This document shows positions 16,014 to 24,466 of a stretch of DNA of 64,000 nt, piece after piece. Origin of the DNA: Amorphoplanes friuliensis DSM 7358 (lineage in GTDB: Bacteria; Actinomycetota; Actinomycetes; Mycobacteriales; Micromonosporaceae); the NCBI RefSeq assembly GCF_000494755.1, contig NC_022657.1, forward strand, positions 4,998,001 to 5,062,000, written 5' to 3'. Positions within the stretch are counted from its first letter, which is position 1; the number at the start of each line of letters is the position of its first letter. A model generated the notes under the pieces. It was not told the origin of the DNA, made no database searches, and saw nothing but the letters and a program-made list of their open reading frames with translations. Position numbers and translations under genes: made by a program.

Positions 16014-16859
16014 ATGACAAACGCGGTCGTCGCCGGCCTGAACCGGGGCCGGATCGAGCTGAGGCACCTGCTGACCACGCCGCAGGACCTGTGGAACAGC
16101 GTCTTCCCGAGCCTGATCTACCTCGCGGTCCTCTTCTTCACCCGCGGCAAGACGGTCCCCGGCACCGACTTCGCTCTCGCGTCGCGGACGCTGCCCAGCC
16201 TGCTCGGCACGATCGTGGTGTTCACCGGTGTGACCACGATGATGCTGGCGCTCGTCGTGGAGCGCGAGGACGGCACCCTGCTGCGAGCCAGGACGCTGCC
16301 GCGCGGCCTGGCCGGCTACCTGGTCGGCAAGATCTTTCTGGCCGCTTCCGTGACGCTGGTCAACATCACCGTAGTGCTGGTCCCGAGCCTGTTCCTGCTC
16401 GACGGTCTCCGGACCAGCAGCGTCTCGTCCTGGCTGACGCTCCTCGGCGTCCTCGTGCTCGGCCTGCTCGCCGCCCTGCCCGCCGGCGCGATCCTCGGTT
16501 CGCTGCTGAACGGCGTGCGAACCACCGGCTTGGTCACGGCGCCGCTGATGGGCCTGGTCGCCATCTCGGGGATCTTCTACCCGATCACCGGCTTTCCGGA
16601 GTGGCTGCAGGCCGTCGCCCACGTCTTCCCGATCTACTGGCTGGGTCTCGGCATGCGGTCGGCGCTGCTTCCCGATGCTCTGGCCGCTGCCGAGAGCGAG
16701 GGCTCCTGGCAGCAGCTGGAGACGGCCGGAGTGCTCGGCGCCTGGGCAGTGGCCGGTCTGATCGTCGCCCCGATCGTGCTGCGCCGCATGGCCCGCCACG
16801 AGTCCGGTTCCACTGTGGAGGCGCGGCGGGACAGGGCATTCGGGGTCACAGGTAGGTGA
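16014..16859 (+). CDS. ABC-2 type transporter permease (no ATPase neighbour)
   Basis: 281 residues, six predicted membrane helices. E-R-E-D-G-T-L-L-R-A-R-T-L-P near residue 83 and the closing helices with G-I-F-Y-P-I-T-G-F-P-E-W-L-Q near residue 190 are signatures of ABC-2 exporters (DrrB/ABC2_membrane). GGAGA stands 6 bases ahead of the ATG. No gene for a nucleotide-binding partner is adjacent; the neighbours are a VOC protein and an SDR on the other strand. It must use an ATPase encoded elsewhere, or the locus has lost it. Confidence 0.83.
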   Translation: MTNAVVAGLNRGRIELRHLLTTPQDLWNSVFPSLIYLAVLFFTRGKTVPGTDFALASRTLPSLLGTIVVFTGVTTMMLALVVEREDGTLLRARTLPRGLAGYLVGKIFLAASVTLVNITVVLVPSLFLLDGLRTSSVSSWLTLLGVLVLGLLAALPAGAILGSLLNGVRTTGLVTAPLMGLVAISGIFYPITGFPEWLQAVAHVFPIYWLGLGMRSALLPDALAAAESEGSWQQLETAGVLGAWAVAGLIVAPIVLRRMARHESGSTVEARRDRAFGVTGR

Positions 16860-17766
16860 CGCCGGTCAGGGATTCGGCGGCGGACCACAGGCGGCGGCCG
16901 ACCGCGGGGTCGGCGGCTTCCGTGCTGGGGCGGACCTCGGTCACGTTGCCGCGGATCTCGCGGAAGCCGGACGGGCCGAAGAACTGGCCGCCGCGGACGC
17001 CGGGTGCCGTGGCGGCGTGCAGCTGCGGCAGGGCTCCCCTGGCGGTCGGCTGGGTCATCAGCAGGCCGACCGAGGCCAGGATCCGGCCGGCCCGGCCGCG
17101 GTGCTCCCAGGCCCGCGGGGTCAGGTTGGACCGGGAGATCCCCGGGTGGGCGAGAACGCTCAGGACCGGGGAACCCGCGGCACGCAGCCGGCGGTCAAGC
17201 TCCACACCGAAGACCGTGGTGGCCAGCTTCGACGCTCCGTAGGCGCGGGCGGCGGCGAAGTCACGCCGGGACATCAGGTCGTCGAAGTCCAGGTGGGCGT
17301 TCTTGTGGGTGACCGAGCTGAGGCTGACCACCCGCGCCGCGTCGGCGCGGCCCAGGTTGTCGAGCAGCAGGCCGGTGAGCGCGAAGTGGCCCAGCATGTT
17401 GGTGCCCAGCTGCATCTCGAAGCCGTCGGCCGTGGTCCGGGCCGGACCGAGCAGCACCAGACCGGCGTTGTTGATCAGCAGGTCGATCACGGGGAAGTCG
17501 GCGGCCAGCGCCTTGGCGGACTCGCGGACCGAGGCGAGCGAGGCCAGGTCCAGCTCCCGCACCTCGACCTGCGCACCGGTGACGGTCCGGCGGATGGACG
17601 CGGCCGCTTCCTCGCCCGCCCGCACGTTGCGCACGGCGAGTACGACCCGCGCCCGGTGCCGGGCCAGCTCGGTGGCGGTGCTCAGGCCCAGGCCCGAGTT
17701 CGCCCCCGTCACGACGGCGATGCGGCCCCGCTGGTCGGGAATCTGGTCGGCGGTCCAAACGGCCAT
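16846..17766 (-). CDS. short-chain dehydrogenase (retinol dehydrogenase-like)
   Basis: 306 residues. T-G-A-N-S-G-L-G binds NAD(P) at 20-27, N-N-A-G-L is near residue 97, S-S-V-T-H marks the active-site serine near 150, and Y-G-A-S-K supplies the catalytic Tyr and Lys near residue 175. The C-terminal extension fits the RDH/WWOX-like group. It is divergent from an MmyB-like XRE regulator, a pairing seen repeatedly in actinobacteria. Overlaps the ABC-2 permease 3' end by 14 bases. Confidence 0.88.
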   Translation of the reverse strand: MAVWTADQIPDQRGRIAVVTGANSGLGLSTATELARHRARVVLAVRNVRAGEEAAASIRRTVTGAQVEVRELDLASLASVRESAKALAADFPVIDLLINNAGLVLLGPARTTADGFEMQLGTNMLGHFALTGLLLDNLGRADAARVVSLSSVTHKNAHLDFDDLMSRRDFAAARAYGASKLATTVFGVELDRRLRAAGSPVLSVLAHPGISRSNLTPRAWEHRGRAGRILASVGLLMTQPTARGALPQLHAATAPGVRGGQFFGPSGFREIRGNVTEVRPSTEAADPAVGRRLWSAAESLTGVTYL

Positions 17767-17793
17767 GGTGAGCTCCTGGGATCTCGAACTGAA

Positions 17794-17818
17794 CTGTCCG
17801 CGCCGACGTTACGGACAG
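17794..17818. promoter_or_regulatory. inverted repeat in the SDR/XRE divergent promoter
   Basis: Arms CTGTCCG (17794-17800) and CGGACAG (17812-17818) are exact reverse complements, 18 bases centre to centre, in the 135-base gap between the SDR and the MmyB-like regulator. It is a plausible operator for the latter. Confidence 0.55.
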
Positions 17819-17901
17819 ATCGGTACGATTCCGTCGCACCCGGTTCCCTAGGAATAGCAGACCTACCTTCGCCGGCGGTCCGCGGCGGCACACTGGTCGG
17901 C

Positions 17902-18786
17902 ATGGCTACCGAGCATCCGTACGCGCGCGAGCTGGGCGACTTCCTGCGGGCGAAACGCGGTCAACTGCGCCCGGAGGACGTCGGGCTGGAGCCGGGCGGC
18001 CGTCGCAAGGTGGCCGGCCTGCGCCGCGAGGAGCTGGCCCTGCTGGCCGGGCTGAGCACCGACTACTACCAGCGCATGGAACAGGGCCGGGAGATGCGCC
18101 CGTCCGAGGAGGTCCTCGACGCCCTCGCCACCGCCCTGGACCTCGACGACGAGGAGCGCCGGCACCTCGTCACGCTCGCCCGTGCGGCCCGGCGGCCCGT
18201 GCCCGCGCGGACCAGGCGCGCCCCTGAACGCGTACCGGAGAGCACCCGGCGGATGCTGCAGATCATGGCGACTCCCGCGCTGGTGCTCGGACGACACCTG
18301 GACGTGCTCGCCTGGAACCCGCTGGCGGCGGCGCTGCTGGGCGACCCGGACACCGTGCCCGCCGGGCAGCGCAACATGCTCATCGCGATGTTCACCGATC
18401 CGGAGGCCCGCGAACGCTGCGCGGGCTGGGAGGACTTCGCGGTGGAGTACATCGGCATGATGCGGGCCGCCGTCGCCGCCGACCCGACCCATCCGCGCGC
18501 CACGACGGTGATCGGGGAGCTGAGCATCCACAGTGCGGACTTCCGCGAGATGTGGGCCCGGCACGACGTGCGTGAGGCGGTCAGCGGACGCAAGACGTTC
18601 CGCCACCCCGCCGTCGGCGACATCACCCTCGACTGGGACACCTATCCCCTGCCCGGCAGCCCCGGTCCGGTCCTGCTCGTCTACACCGCCGAGCCGGGCA
18701 CACCCAGCGCCGACCGGATCCAGCTCCTGGCCTCCCTCCAGGCGACCACGTCACAGCGCCTTGCCGGGTACCCCCCAGGGGTATAA
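17902..18786 (+). CDS. XRE-type regulator with MmyB-like ligand domain
   Basis: 294 residues. Residues 5-75 form an XRE helix-turn-helix in the arrangement F-L-R-A-K-R ... G-L-R-R-E-E-L-A-L-L-A-G-L-S-T-D-Y-Y-Q-R-M-E-Q-G-R. Residues 110-290 form the PAS-like MmyB domain, with L-A-W-N-P-L-A-A-A-L-L-G near 133, R-N-M-L-I-A-M-F near 150 and F-R-H-P-A-V-G near 230. Family members bind fatty acids. It likely controls the divergent SDR. Its 3' end contains the copper-type operator of the next gene. Confidence 0.9.
   Translation: MATEHPYARELGDFLRAKRGQLRPEDVGLEPGGRRKVAGLRREELALLAGLSTDYYQRMEQGREMRPSEEVLDALATALDLDDEERRHLVTLARAARRPVPARTRRAPERVPESTRRMLQIMATPALVLGRHLDVLAWNPLAAALLGDPDTVPAGQRNMLIAMFTDPEARERCAGWEDFAVEYIGMMRAAVAADPTHPRATTVIGELSIHSADFREMWARHDVREAVSGRKTFRHPAVGDITLDWDTYPLPGSPGPVLLVYTAEPGTPSADRIQLLASLQATTSQRLAGYPPGV
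18769..18783 (+). promoter_or_regulatory. CsoR-like copper operator and promoter
   Basis: TACCCC-CCA-GGGGTA is a perfect inverted repeat resembling CsoR boxes, whose arms are rich in TACCC/GGGTA. It lies between TTGCCG (18761-18766) and TATAAG (18782-18787), a promoter-like pair with a 15-base spacer, and 27 bases before the copper ATPase start. It overlaps the end of the MmyB-like gene. No csoR gene is in the window. Confidence 0.75.
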
Positions 18787-18809
18787 GTTCGGCGGCGGAG
18801 GTGACAGCG

Positions 18810-20834
18810 ATGGACGCTGCGCATGATCACCACGCCGGTCACGACAAGCACGCCGGTCACGATCCGGACTTGTTCCGGCGCAAGTTCTGGCTCAGTCTTG
18901 CCCTGACCGTGCCGATCGTCGTGACCAGCCACATGGTGATGGACTGGTTCGGCTACTCGTTGTCGTTCCCGGGCCTGGAGGCGGTCGGTCCGGTCCTCGG
19001 CACGGTCGTCTTCTTCTACGGCGGATGGCCGTTCCTCGCCGGTGCCGTCACCGAGGTCCGCGACCGGGCGCCCGGGATGATGCTGCTGATCTCGATGGCC
19101 ATCACCGTCGCCTACGCGGCCTCGCTGGCCACCAGCTTCGGCGCGTTCGACCTCGACTTCTGGTGGGAGCTCGCCGCGCTCGTCACCGTCATGCTGCTCG
19201 GGCACTGGCAAGAGATGAAGGCCATCGGCCAGGCCCAGGGCGCCCTCGCTGCCCTCGCGGCCCTGCTGCCCGACGAGGCGGACCGCATCGAGGACGGCGA
19301 CACCGTGCGCGTCCGGGTCGCTGACCTGCGGGTGGGTGACACCGTGCTGGTGCGTTCCGGTGCCCGCGTACCCGCCGACGGGCGGATCGTCGACGGCACG
19401 GCCGAGCTCGACGAGTCCATGATCACCGGTGAGTCACGACCGGTGGAACGATCGACCGGCGACCGCGTGGTGGCCGGCACGGTCGCCACCGACTCCGCCC
19501 TGCGCATCCGGGTCGACGCGGTCGGCGACGACACCGCGCTCGCCGGCATCGGACGCCTGGTGGCGCAGGCCCAGGCCGCCGGCGGGCGCGCGCAGGTCCT
19601 CGCCGACCGCTTCGCCGCGATGCTCTTCTTCATCGCCACCGCGGCGGCGGCGCTGACCTTTGTCGTGTGGTGGCTGCTCGGTGACCTCGACGGGGCTGTC
19701 GTGCGTACCGTGACGGTGCTGGTCATCGCCTGCCCGCACGCCCTCGGCCTGGCCATCCCCCTGGTGATCGCGCTGTCGACCGCCGTGGCGGCGAAAGCGG
19801 GGATCCTGGTCAAGGACCGGCTCGCGCTGGAGCGGATGCGCACTGTCGACGCCGTGCTCTTCGACAAGACCGGAACGCTGACCCGAGGCGCCCCCACTGT
19901 CACGGGCGTCGCCGCCGGCGGTGGGCGTACCGAGGAGGAGGTCCTGGGTGTTGCCGCCGCCGTCGAGGCGGACAGCGAGCACCCGCTGGCCCGGGCGATC
20001 GTCGCCGCCGCCCACCGGCGCGAGCTGCGACTGTCGGCGACGGACTTCCGGTCGCTGACCGGCCGGGGCGTCCGGGCCGCGGTCGACGGCACCACCTACG
20101 CGGTCGGCGGGCCGTCGCTGCTGCGCGAGCTCGACGCCGAGGTTCCCGGCGAGCTCGCGCGCGCCGCCGAGGAGTGGTCCCGGCGAGGTGCCGCCGTCCT
20201 GCACCTGCTCGAGCTCACGGACTCCCGCCCGGAGGTCATCGGCGCGTTCGCCCTCGAGGACGAGATCCGGCCCGAGGCCCGGGCGGCCATCACCCAGCTG
20301 CGGGAGCAGGGCGTCGCGAAGATCGTGATGATCACCGGGGACGCCCGCCCGGTGGCCGAGGCCGTCGCCGCGCAGCTGGGCTTCCGCCCGGGCACCGACG
20401 AGGTCTTCGCCGAGGTCCTGCCCGCCGACAAGGACCGCGCGGTGGCGGACCTGCAGGCCCGCGGCCTGACGGTGGCGATGGTCGGCGACGGCGTCAACGA
20501 CGCACCCGCCCTGGCCCGCGCGGACATCGGCATCGCGATCGGCGCCGGCACGGACGTGGCGATCGAATCCGCCGGCGTGGTCCTGGCCTCCTCGGACCCC
20601 CGCGCAGTGACCGGCGTGATCCGGCTGTCGAAAGCATCCTGGCGCAAGATGATCCAGAACCTCGGCTGGGCAGCCGGCTACAACGTCGTCGCGATCCCGC
20701 TCGCCGCGGGGGTCCTCGCCTGGACGGGGTTCACACTGAGCCCGGCAGTCGGCGCGATCCTCATGTCGGCGTCGACGATCGTGGTCGCCCTGAACGCCCA
20801 GCTCCTGCGCCGCGTCCGGCTCGTTTCCGACTGA
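18810..20834 (+). CDS. copper/silver P1B-type ATPase (CopB-like, CPH motif)
   Basis: 674 residues. There is no heavy-metal-associated domain; instead the N-terminus is histidine-rich (H-D-H-H-A-G-H-D-K-H-A-G-H-D), as in P1B-3 CopB pumps. The transmembrane metal site is I-A-C-P-H-A-L-G near residue 308 (CPH rather than CPC), the phosphorylation site is F-D-K-T-G-T-L-T near 352, and T-G-E-S is near 206. M-V-G-D-G-V-N-D-A-P is near 557. The ATG at 18810 was preferred because GGAGGT lies directly before it and the upstream GTG is part of that site. It exports copper or silver. Confidence 0.92.
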   Translation: MDAAHDHHAGHDKHAGHDPDLFRRKFWLSLALTVPIVVTSHMVMDWFGYSLSFPGLEAVGPVLGTVVFFYGGWPFLAGAVTEVRDRAPGMMLLISMAITVAYAASLATSFGAFDLDFWWELAALVTVMLLGHWQEMKAIGQAQGALAALAALLPDEADRIEDGDTVRVRVADLRVGDTVLVRSGARVPADGRIVDGTAELDESMITGESRPVERSTGDRVVAGTVATDSALRIRVDAVGDDTALAGIGRLVAQAQAAGGRAQVLADRFAAMLFFIATAAAALTFVVWWLLGDLDGAVVRTVTVLVIACPHALGLAIPLVIALSTAVAAKAGILVKDRLALERMRTVDAVLFDKTGTLTRGAPTVTGVAAGGGRTEEEVLGVAAAVEADSEHPLARAIVAAAHRRELRLSATDFRSLTGRGVRAAVDGTTYAVGGPSLLRELDAEVPGELARAAEEWSRRGAAVLHLLELTDSRPEVIGAFALEDEIRPEARAAITQLREQGVAKIVMITGDARPVAEAVAAQLGFRPGTDEVFAEVLPADKDRAVADLQARGLTVAMVGDGVNDAPALARADIGIAIGAGTDVAIESAGVVLASSDPRAVTGVIRLSKASWRKMIQNLGWAAGYNVVAIPLAAGVLAWTGFTLSPAVGAILMSASTIVVALNAQLLRRVRLVSD

Positions 20835-21111
20835 TACTCCGGTGGTCGCAGGCCGGCCGGGCCAGGGTGGAGAGCAGTCGAAGCCCGACGTCAGGGCGCC
20901 GGCGCGGCCTCGGGCCGGGACAGCAAGGAAATCCGTCGTGTGTAGGCCACAAGACGCGCAGTCCCTGAGGTGGCTGTGGGTTCAGGTTCACGACCTGGGA
21001 ACGCCCATCGCCATCGAGCGGTTCGGGCGACCCTGGCGCGGCTGGGATCGGCAGCCTTCGACGACGGTGGGAGCAGCGGCCGGTGAAGGTCGTGACGTCT
21101 ACTCTGTGGTC

Positions 21112-21387
21112 ATGACGATGCAGCCGCCTCCGCCGCCCCGCTGGTTTCAGGCCGCCGACGTCCTTTCCGGACAGGTGCAGCTGCACATGTACCCGCTGAC
21201 GTTCGTCTCGGTCGGGTCGCCGCGCACGATGCAAGGCCTGCAGGCGCTGCAGACGACCTTCGCCGCGGCCGAGCTGCTCGAGTCACAGGGCTGGCGGGTG
21301 GTCAACTTCGCCGACGAGGGGCGCCTGGCCTTTCTGCGCCGCGAGCACCGTCCGGCGGCGCCGCCGGCGCAGTACCACGGCCAGTAG
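21112..21387 (+). CDS. small conserved-looking protein, convergent with the mycosin-like gene
   Basis: 91 residues starting near proline-rich M-T-M-Q-P-P-P-P-P-R-W-F. The interior has a plausible mixed fold (L-H-M-Y-P-L-T-F-V-S-V-G, then A-E-L-L-E-S-Q-G-W-R-V-V-N-F). I do not recognise it. It overlaps the 3' end of the opposite-strand gene by about 105 bases, which is unusually long for this window and lowers confidence. The internal 'LESQGWRVVNF' phrase and balanced residue use argue that it is real. Confidence 0.5.
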   Translation: MTMQPPPPPRWFQAADVLSGQVQLHMYPLTFVSVGSPRTMQGLQALQTTFAAAELLESQGWRVVNFADEGRLAFLRREHRPAAPPAQYHGQ

Positions 21388-23220
21388 GCCGGCCAGGAAA
21401 AGCAGGCCCGCCGCGGCGCCGACGATCAGCCACGGCGGCCCGCCGGCGGATTGCTGATCCTGCGCGGGACCCGGGCCACCGAGGGGATTCGCTGAGGTCG
21501 CCACGTCCGCGGTCAGTGCCCCCACGGGATCGACGATGCCACGCCCGTACGCGACGGAGCCGTCGCCGTCGACGGTGGTCGCGGTCGTCAGGAGGCGCTG
21601 GACGGTCGTGCCCGCGTCCGCCTCCGGGTGCCGGGCGCGGACCAGCGCGGCGACACCGGCGACGAGGGCCGCGGCGGACTCGTCGGGCGACGCGGATGCG
21701 ACCTGGCCCGCGCCGAGCAGCAGGTTCAGCTCGCCGGGTGCGCTGATCGCGGGCGAGGCCGCCGGGGTGAGTGCGTCGTCCTGGCGCACGCCCCGCACGG
21801 TGAGCACACCTGGGACCGCCGGGGCGTCCGGCGAGTGCGGTGCCACCACCACGGCATCGTGGGACAACGCATAGGCGACCGCGGCGGCGGTGAGGGGCGC
21901 GGTGCCGTCGGCCGCCAGGATCACCTCGGCACCGTTGTCCACCAGCCAGCGGACGGCCACCTCGGGGCGCGTCGCGGCGGCCGTGATCAGTTCGGCGGCC
22001 GGGGCGACACCGAGATATCCGTCGCCACCGGAGCCGCCGACGAGCACGGCCGCGGCTGTGTCGGCGGGTCGCGGTGCCGTGGCCGGGGCTTTTCCTTCGT
22101 CGCCGTCGTCGTTCAGCCACACCTGCCGGGTGACGCGTCCGGTCAGGTCGGAACGGGTGGTGTCGACCGTTCCCGTGAGCAGGCCCACCGTGACTCCGTC
22201 GCCCCGGGTGAGCCGCTGCGCGTCCGGCACCGCGATGGCGTCCAGGTACCACTGGCGGTCGCGCGGTGTCGCGCCCGTGCGGGCCGCAGCCGGAGGCACG
22301 ACGGGCAGGTCGGTGAGCGGACGGGTGAGGGCGGCTTCGGCATCGACGACGCCCCAGCCGAGAGCCATACTGCGCCGGTCCTCCCGCTCCAGCCTCCGCG
22401 CCACGTCGGCGGCAGCCAGCCGGGGAAATTTCGACCGCACCAGCGCCGCTGTTCCTGCGACCAGGGCCGCCGCGTAATCGGCGCCGCTGACTTCCGCGTA
22501 GGCGTCACCGAGGCTCGCCCGCACGGGTGCGACCAGGCGCTCCGCGGGCGCGGCGACGTCGAGGCGGACGCCCCGGACCGTCTCCCGCTCGGGCTTGCCG
22601 TCCTCGCCGGCGCCGGCCACGGAGATGACGCCGGGCAGGTCGGCCAGGGTCGGTGCGGCCGGCGTCCCCGGGCCTGCCGGCGCGATCAGCACCGTGTCGG
22701 CGGCGACGGCCCGCCGCACGGCCGCGGCGAGCGCGTCGGTGATCTCGGGCCGGGTGTACGTGGTGAGAATGACTTCCGCCCCGCCGGACACCGCACGGTC
22801 GATACCCGCGGCCACCGAGTCGGGACGCGCGTCGAATCCTCGGCCGCTGACGCGTACGGGAAGGATCCTGGCTTCGGGGGCCACTCCGAGCAGGCCGGTG
22901 CGCCCGTCCCCGCGGGCAGCGATGAGCCCGGCGAGCTGGGTGCCCCGGGCGGCGTCGTCACGCGTACCTGTGGGGGCGACGTCGGCCGCCGGCAGCAACG
23001 CACCGCGCAGATCGCGGTGGGGGTTGACCCGGCTGTCGAGCACGGCGACGGTGACACCGGCGCCCCGAGAGATCAGGTGGGCCTCGGCGAGGTGCAGCGA
23101 ACGGACATGCCAGGCCGCGGGCGGCGCGGCGGGTGCGGCACCGGCGGCGACCACGCCACTCAGGCTCACGGCGGCACCGGCGAGCGCCGCCGTGACGAGA
23201 CGGATGCGGCGGGCGAGCAT
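21283..23220 (-). CDS. tandem subtilisin-fold (mycosin-like) protein, catalytic residues largely lost
   Basis: 645 residues: signal peptide (1-30), subtilisin-like domain 1 (about 35-300), domain 2 (about 325-570), proline/glycine linker, one TM helix (596-617), and an arginine-rich tail, the MycP layout but with two S8 domains. In domain 1, Asp62 remains (V-L-D-S-R), the His of H-G-T is Arg92 (R-G-T-Q-L-A-G), and the Ser of G-T-S is Asp248 (G-A-D). In domain 2 the Asp is Thr349, the His position is Ala386 (A-D-T), and Ser515 is kept (D-E-S-A-A-A-L-V-A-G). It is probably a pseudo-protease. The ATG starts 2 bases after the upstream stop in a type VII-like operon. Confidence 0.83.
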   Translation of the reverse strand: MLARRIRLVTAALAGAAVSLSGVVAAGAAPAAPPAAWHVRSLHLAEAHLISRGAGVTVAVLDSRVNPHRDLRGALLPAADVAPTGTRDDAARGTQLAGLIAARGDGRTGLLGVAPEARILPVRVSGRGFDARPDSVAAGIDRAVSGGAEVILTTYTRPEITDALAAAVRRAVAADTVLIAPAGPGTPAAPTLADLPGVISVAGAGEDGKPERETVRGVRLDVAAPAERLVAPVRASLGDAYAEVSGADYAAALVAGTAALVRSKFPRLAAADVARRLEREDRRSMALGWGVVDAEAALTRPLTDLPVVPPAAARTGATPRDRQWYLDAIAVPDAQRLTRGDGVTVGLLTGTVDTTRSDLTGRVTRQVWLNDDGDEGKAPATAPRPADTAAAVLVGGSGGDGYLGVAPAAELITAAATRPEVAVRWLVDNGAEVILAADGTAPLTAAAVAYALSHDAVVVAPHSPDAPAVPGVLTVRGVRQDDALTPAASPAISAPGELNLLLGAGQVASASPDESAAALVAGVAALVRARHPEADAGTTVQRLLTTATTVDGDGSVAYGRGIVDPVGALTADVATSANPLGGPGPAQDQQSAGGPPWLIVGAAAGLLFLAGLLAVVLRRRRRRTVLAAQKGQAPLVGEVDHPPAL

Positions 23221-23222
23221 GC

Positions 23223-24083
23223 TTACGCGTCCGCCACCGACTGCGGCCACTTGCCACCGGCGAGGTCGCGGCGCTCGGTCTTGATGACCGTGAGCTCCTG
23301 GATGCCGGCGACCACGCCGACGAGATAGCTCATCAGGTCCGCGGTCTGGTCCAGCACGGCCTGCACGGTGTTGCCCAGCGCCTCGGCCAGGTTGTCGATC
23401 GCGAAGAACGCGGACGCGAAGTCGACAGTGGCCGCTGTCGCGTTGGCCGCCGCGGCTGAGAGGGCGTTCGGGATCGGGCTGATGTTGTGCACGATCGTGG
23501 CCATGTAGTCGGTGTTCTTGGACGCCGTCTGCGCCAGCCAGGTGCTGAGCCCCTGCACGTGTTCGGTGACCCGGTCGAGCGCGCCCTGCTGGTCGCCCAC
23601 GACCTCCTTGACGTAGTGCTCCTTGGTCGGCCCGCCCCAGTAGTAGGCGTCCGGCACCAGGCTGTCGGAGGCGGTGTACAGGTCGCCGAGCGGGCTGTTG
23701 ACGTTCGACAGGTAGATGAACGCGTGCTCGCAGAGCGACAGCACCGGCACGGACCGCTCGACGACCTTCCGGAGCATCGGCAGGAGCTTGTTGACGATGT
23801 CACGCACCTTGTTGAACGCGGTGCGGATGTCCTCGAGCAGCTCGACGAGCGCCTGCTGGAACGGGTTGACGTCCGCGATCCACCCGGTGAAGCTGTCCCA
23901 GGCGCTGTCGCTGTTGACCCGGTGCACGCCGCGGGCCAGCATCGCGTCGACCTGTTTGCAGAGGTTCTCCCACTCCTTCTCGACCTTCATGACCAGGTCG
24001 TTGAAGAGCTGCTTGCTGGTGCGGAACTGCGCCAGGATGGCGCCGGCCTCACTGGGCGTGGGCAGCGGTTCGTTCGGGCTCAC
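23223..24083 (-). CDS. helical type VII secretion-associated protein (286 aa)
   Basis: Starts at GTG 24083. The sequence is nearly all amphipathic helix (for example L-F-N-D-L-V-M-K-V-E-K-E-W-E-N-L-C-K near residue 25 and A-F-N-K-V-R-D-I-V-N-K-L-L-P-M-L near 88), with Y-Y-W-G-G-P near residue 145 and an alanine-rich segment near 215. Size, composition and position after a WXG100-like gene suggest a longer ESX-type partner or substrate-like protein. No named family was recognised. It is 26 bases after its upstream neighbour and 2 bases before the pseudo-mycosin start. Confidence 0.75.
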   Translation of the reverse strand: MSPNEPLPTPSEAGAILAQFRTSKQLFNDLVMKVEKEWENLCKQVDAMLARGVHRVNSDSAWDSFTGWIADVNPFQQALVELLEDIRTAFNKVRDIVNKLLPMLRKVVERSVPVLSLCEHAFIYLSNVNSPLGDLYTASDSLVPDAYYWGGPTKEHYVKEVVGDQQGALDRVTEHVQGLSTWLAQTASKNTDYMATIVHNISPIPNALSAAAANATAATVDFASAFFAIDNLAEALGNTVQAVLDQTADLMSYLVGVVAGIQELTVIKTERRDLAGGKWPQSVADA

Positions 24084-24109
24084 CGGCCGGTTCCTCTCTG
24101 GTCCGGCCG

Positions 24110-24466
24110 TCAGGCCTTGTAGATGTCGCTGATGTTGATGTACGTGCGCTCGTCCGACTCCTCGTACTCCTTGGCCAGCTTGTGCAGTGCCTTGTCGAGC
24201 TGCGCGAACTCGGCGGTGGCCCCGTCGAACAGGGAGCACAGCAGCTGGTGGACGTCGTCGTAGATCTTGAACTGGTCGACGCTGACCGCCGGTCCGGCCC
24301 ACGGGTCGGCGACCATGAACGCTCCCGGCGTGAGCCACAGCGTCTTCGTGGTCTCGGCGACCTTCGCCATGTCCCCGGACATGTCCTTCCACTTGTCGCC
24401 CTCGGCCCGGATGGCGTCGCCGGCGACGTGCAGGATCTTGCCGTCGTAGTAGTCGAACTCACCCAT
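24110..24466 (-). CDS. WXG100-like small protein
   Basis: 118 residues of helical hairpin type. It begins D-Y-Y-D-G-K-I-L-H-V-A-G-D-A-I-R-A, and the turn region includes D-P-W-A-G-P, a W-x-G at about residue 56. The second half carries long helices (F-A-Q-L-D-K-A-L-H-K-L-A-K-E-Y). The family normally gives ESX-type secreted dimers. It overlaps the preceding gene by 8 bases. No EccB, EccC, EccD or EccE gene is in the window, so a secretion machine would have to be elsewhere. Confidence 0.72.
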   Translation of the reverse strand: MGEFDYYDGKILHVAGDAIRAEGDKWKDMSGDMAKVAETTKTLWLTPGAFMVADPWAGPAVSVDQFKIYDDVHQLLCSLFDGATAEFAQLDKALHKLAKEYEESDERTYINISDIYKA

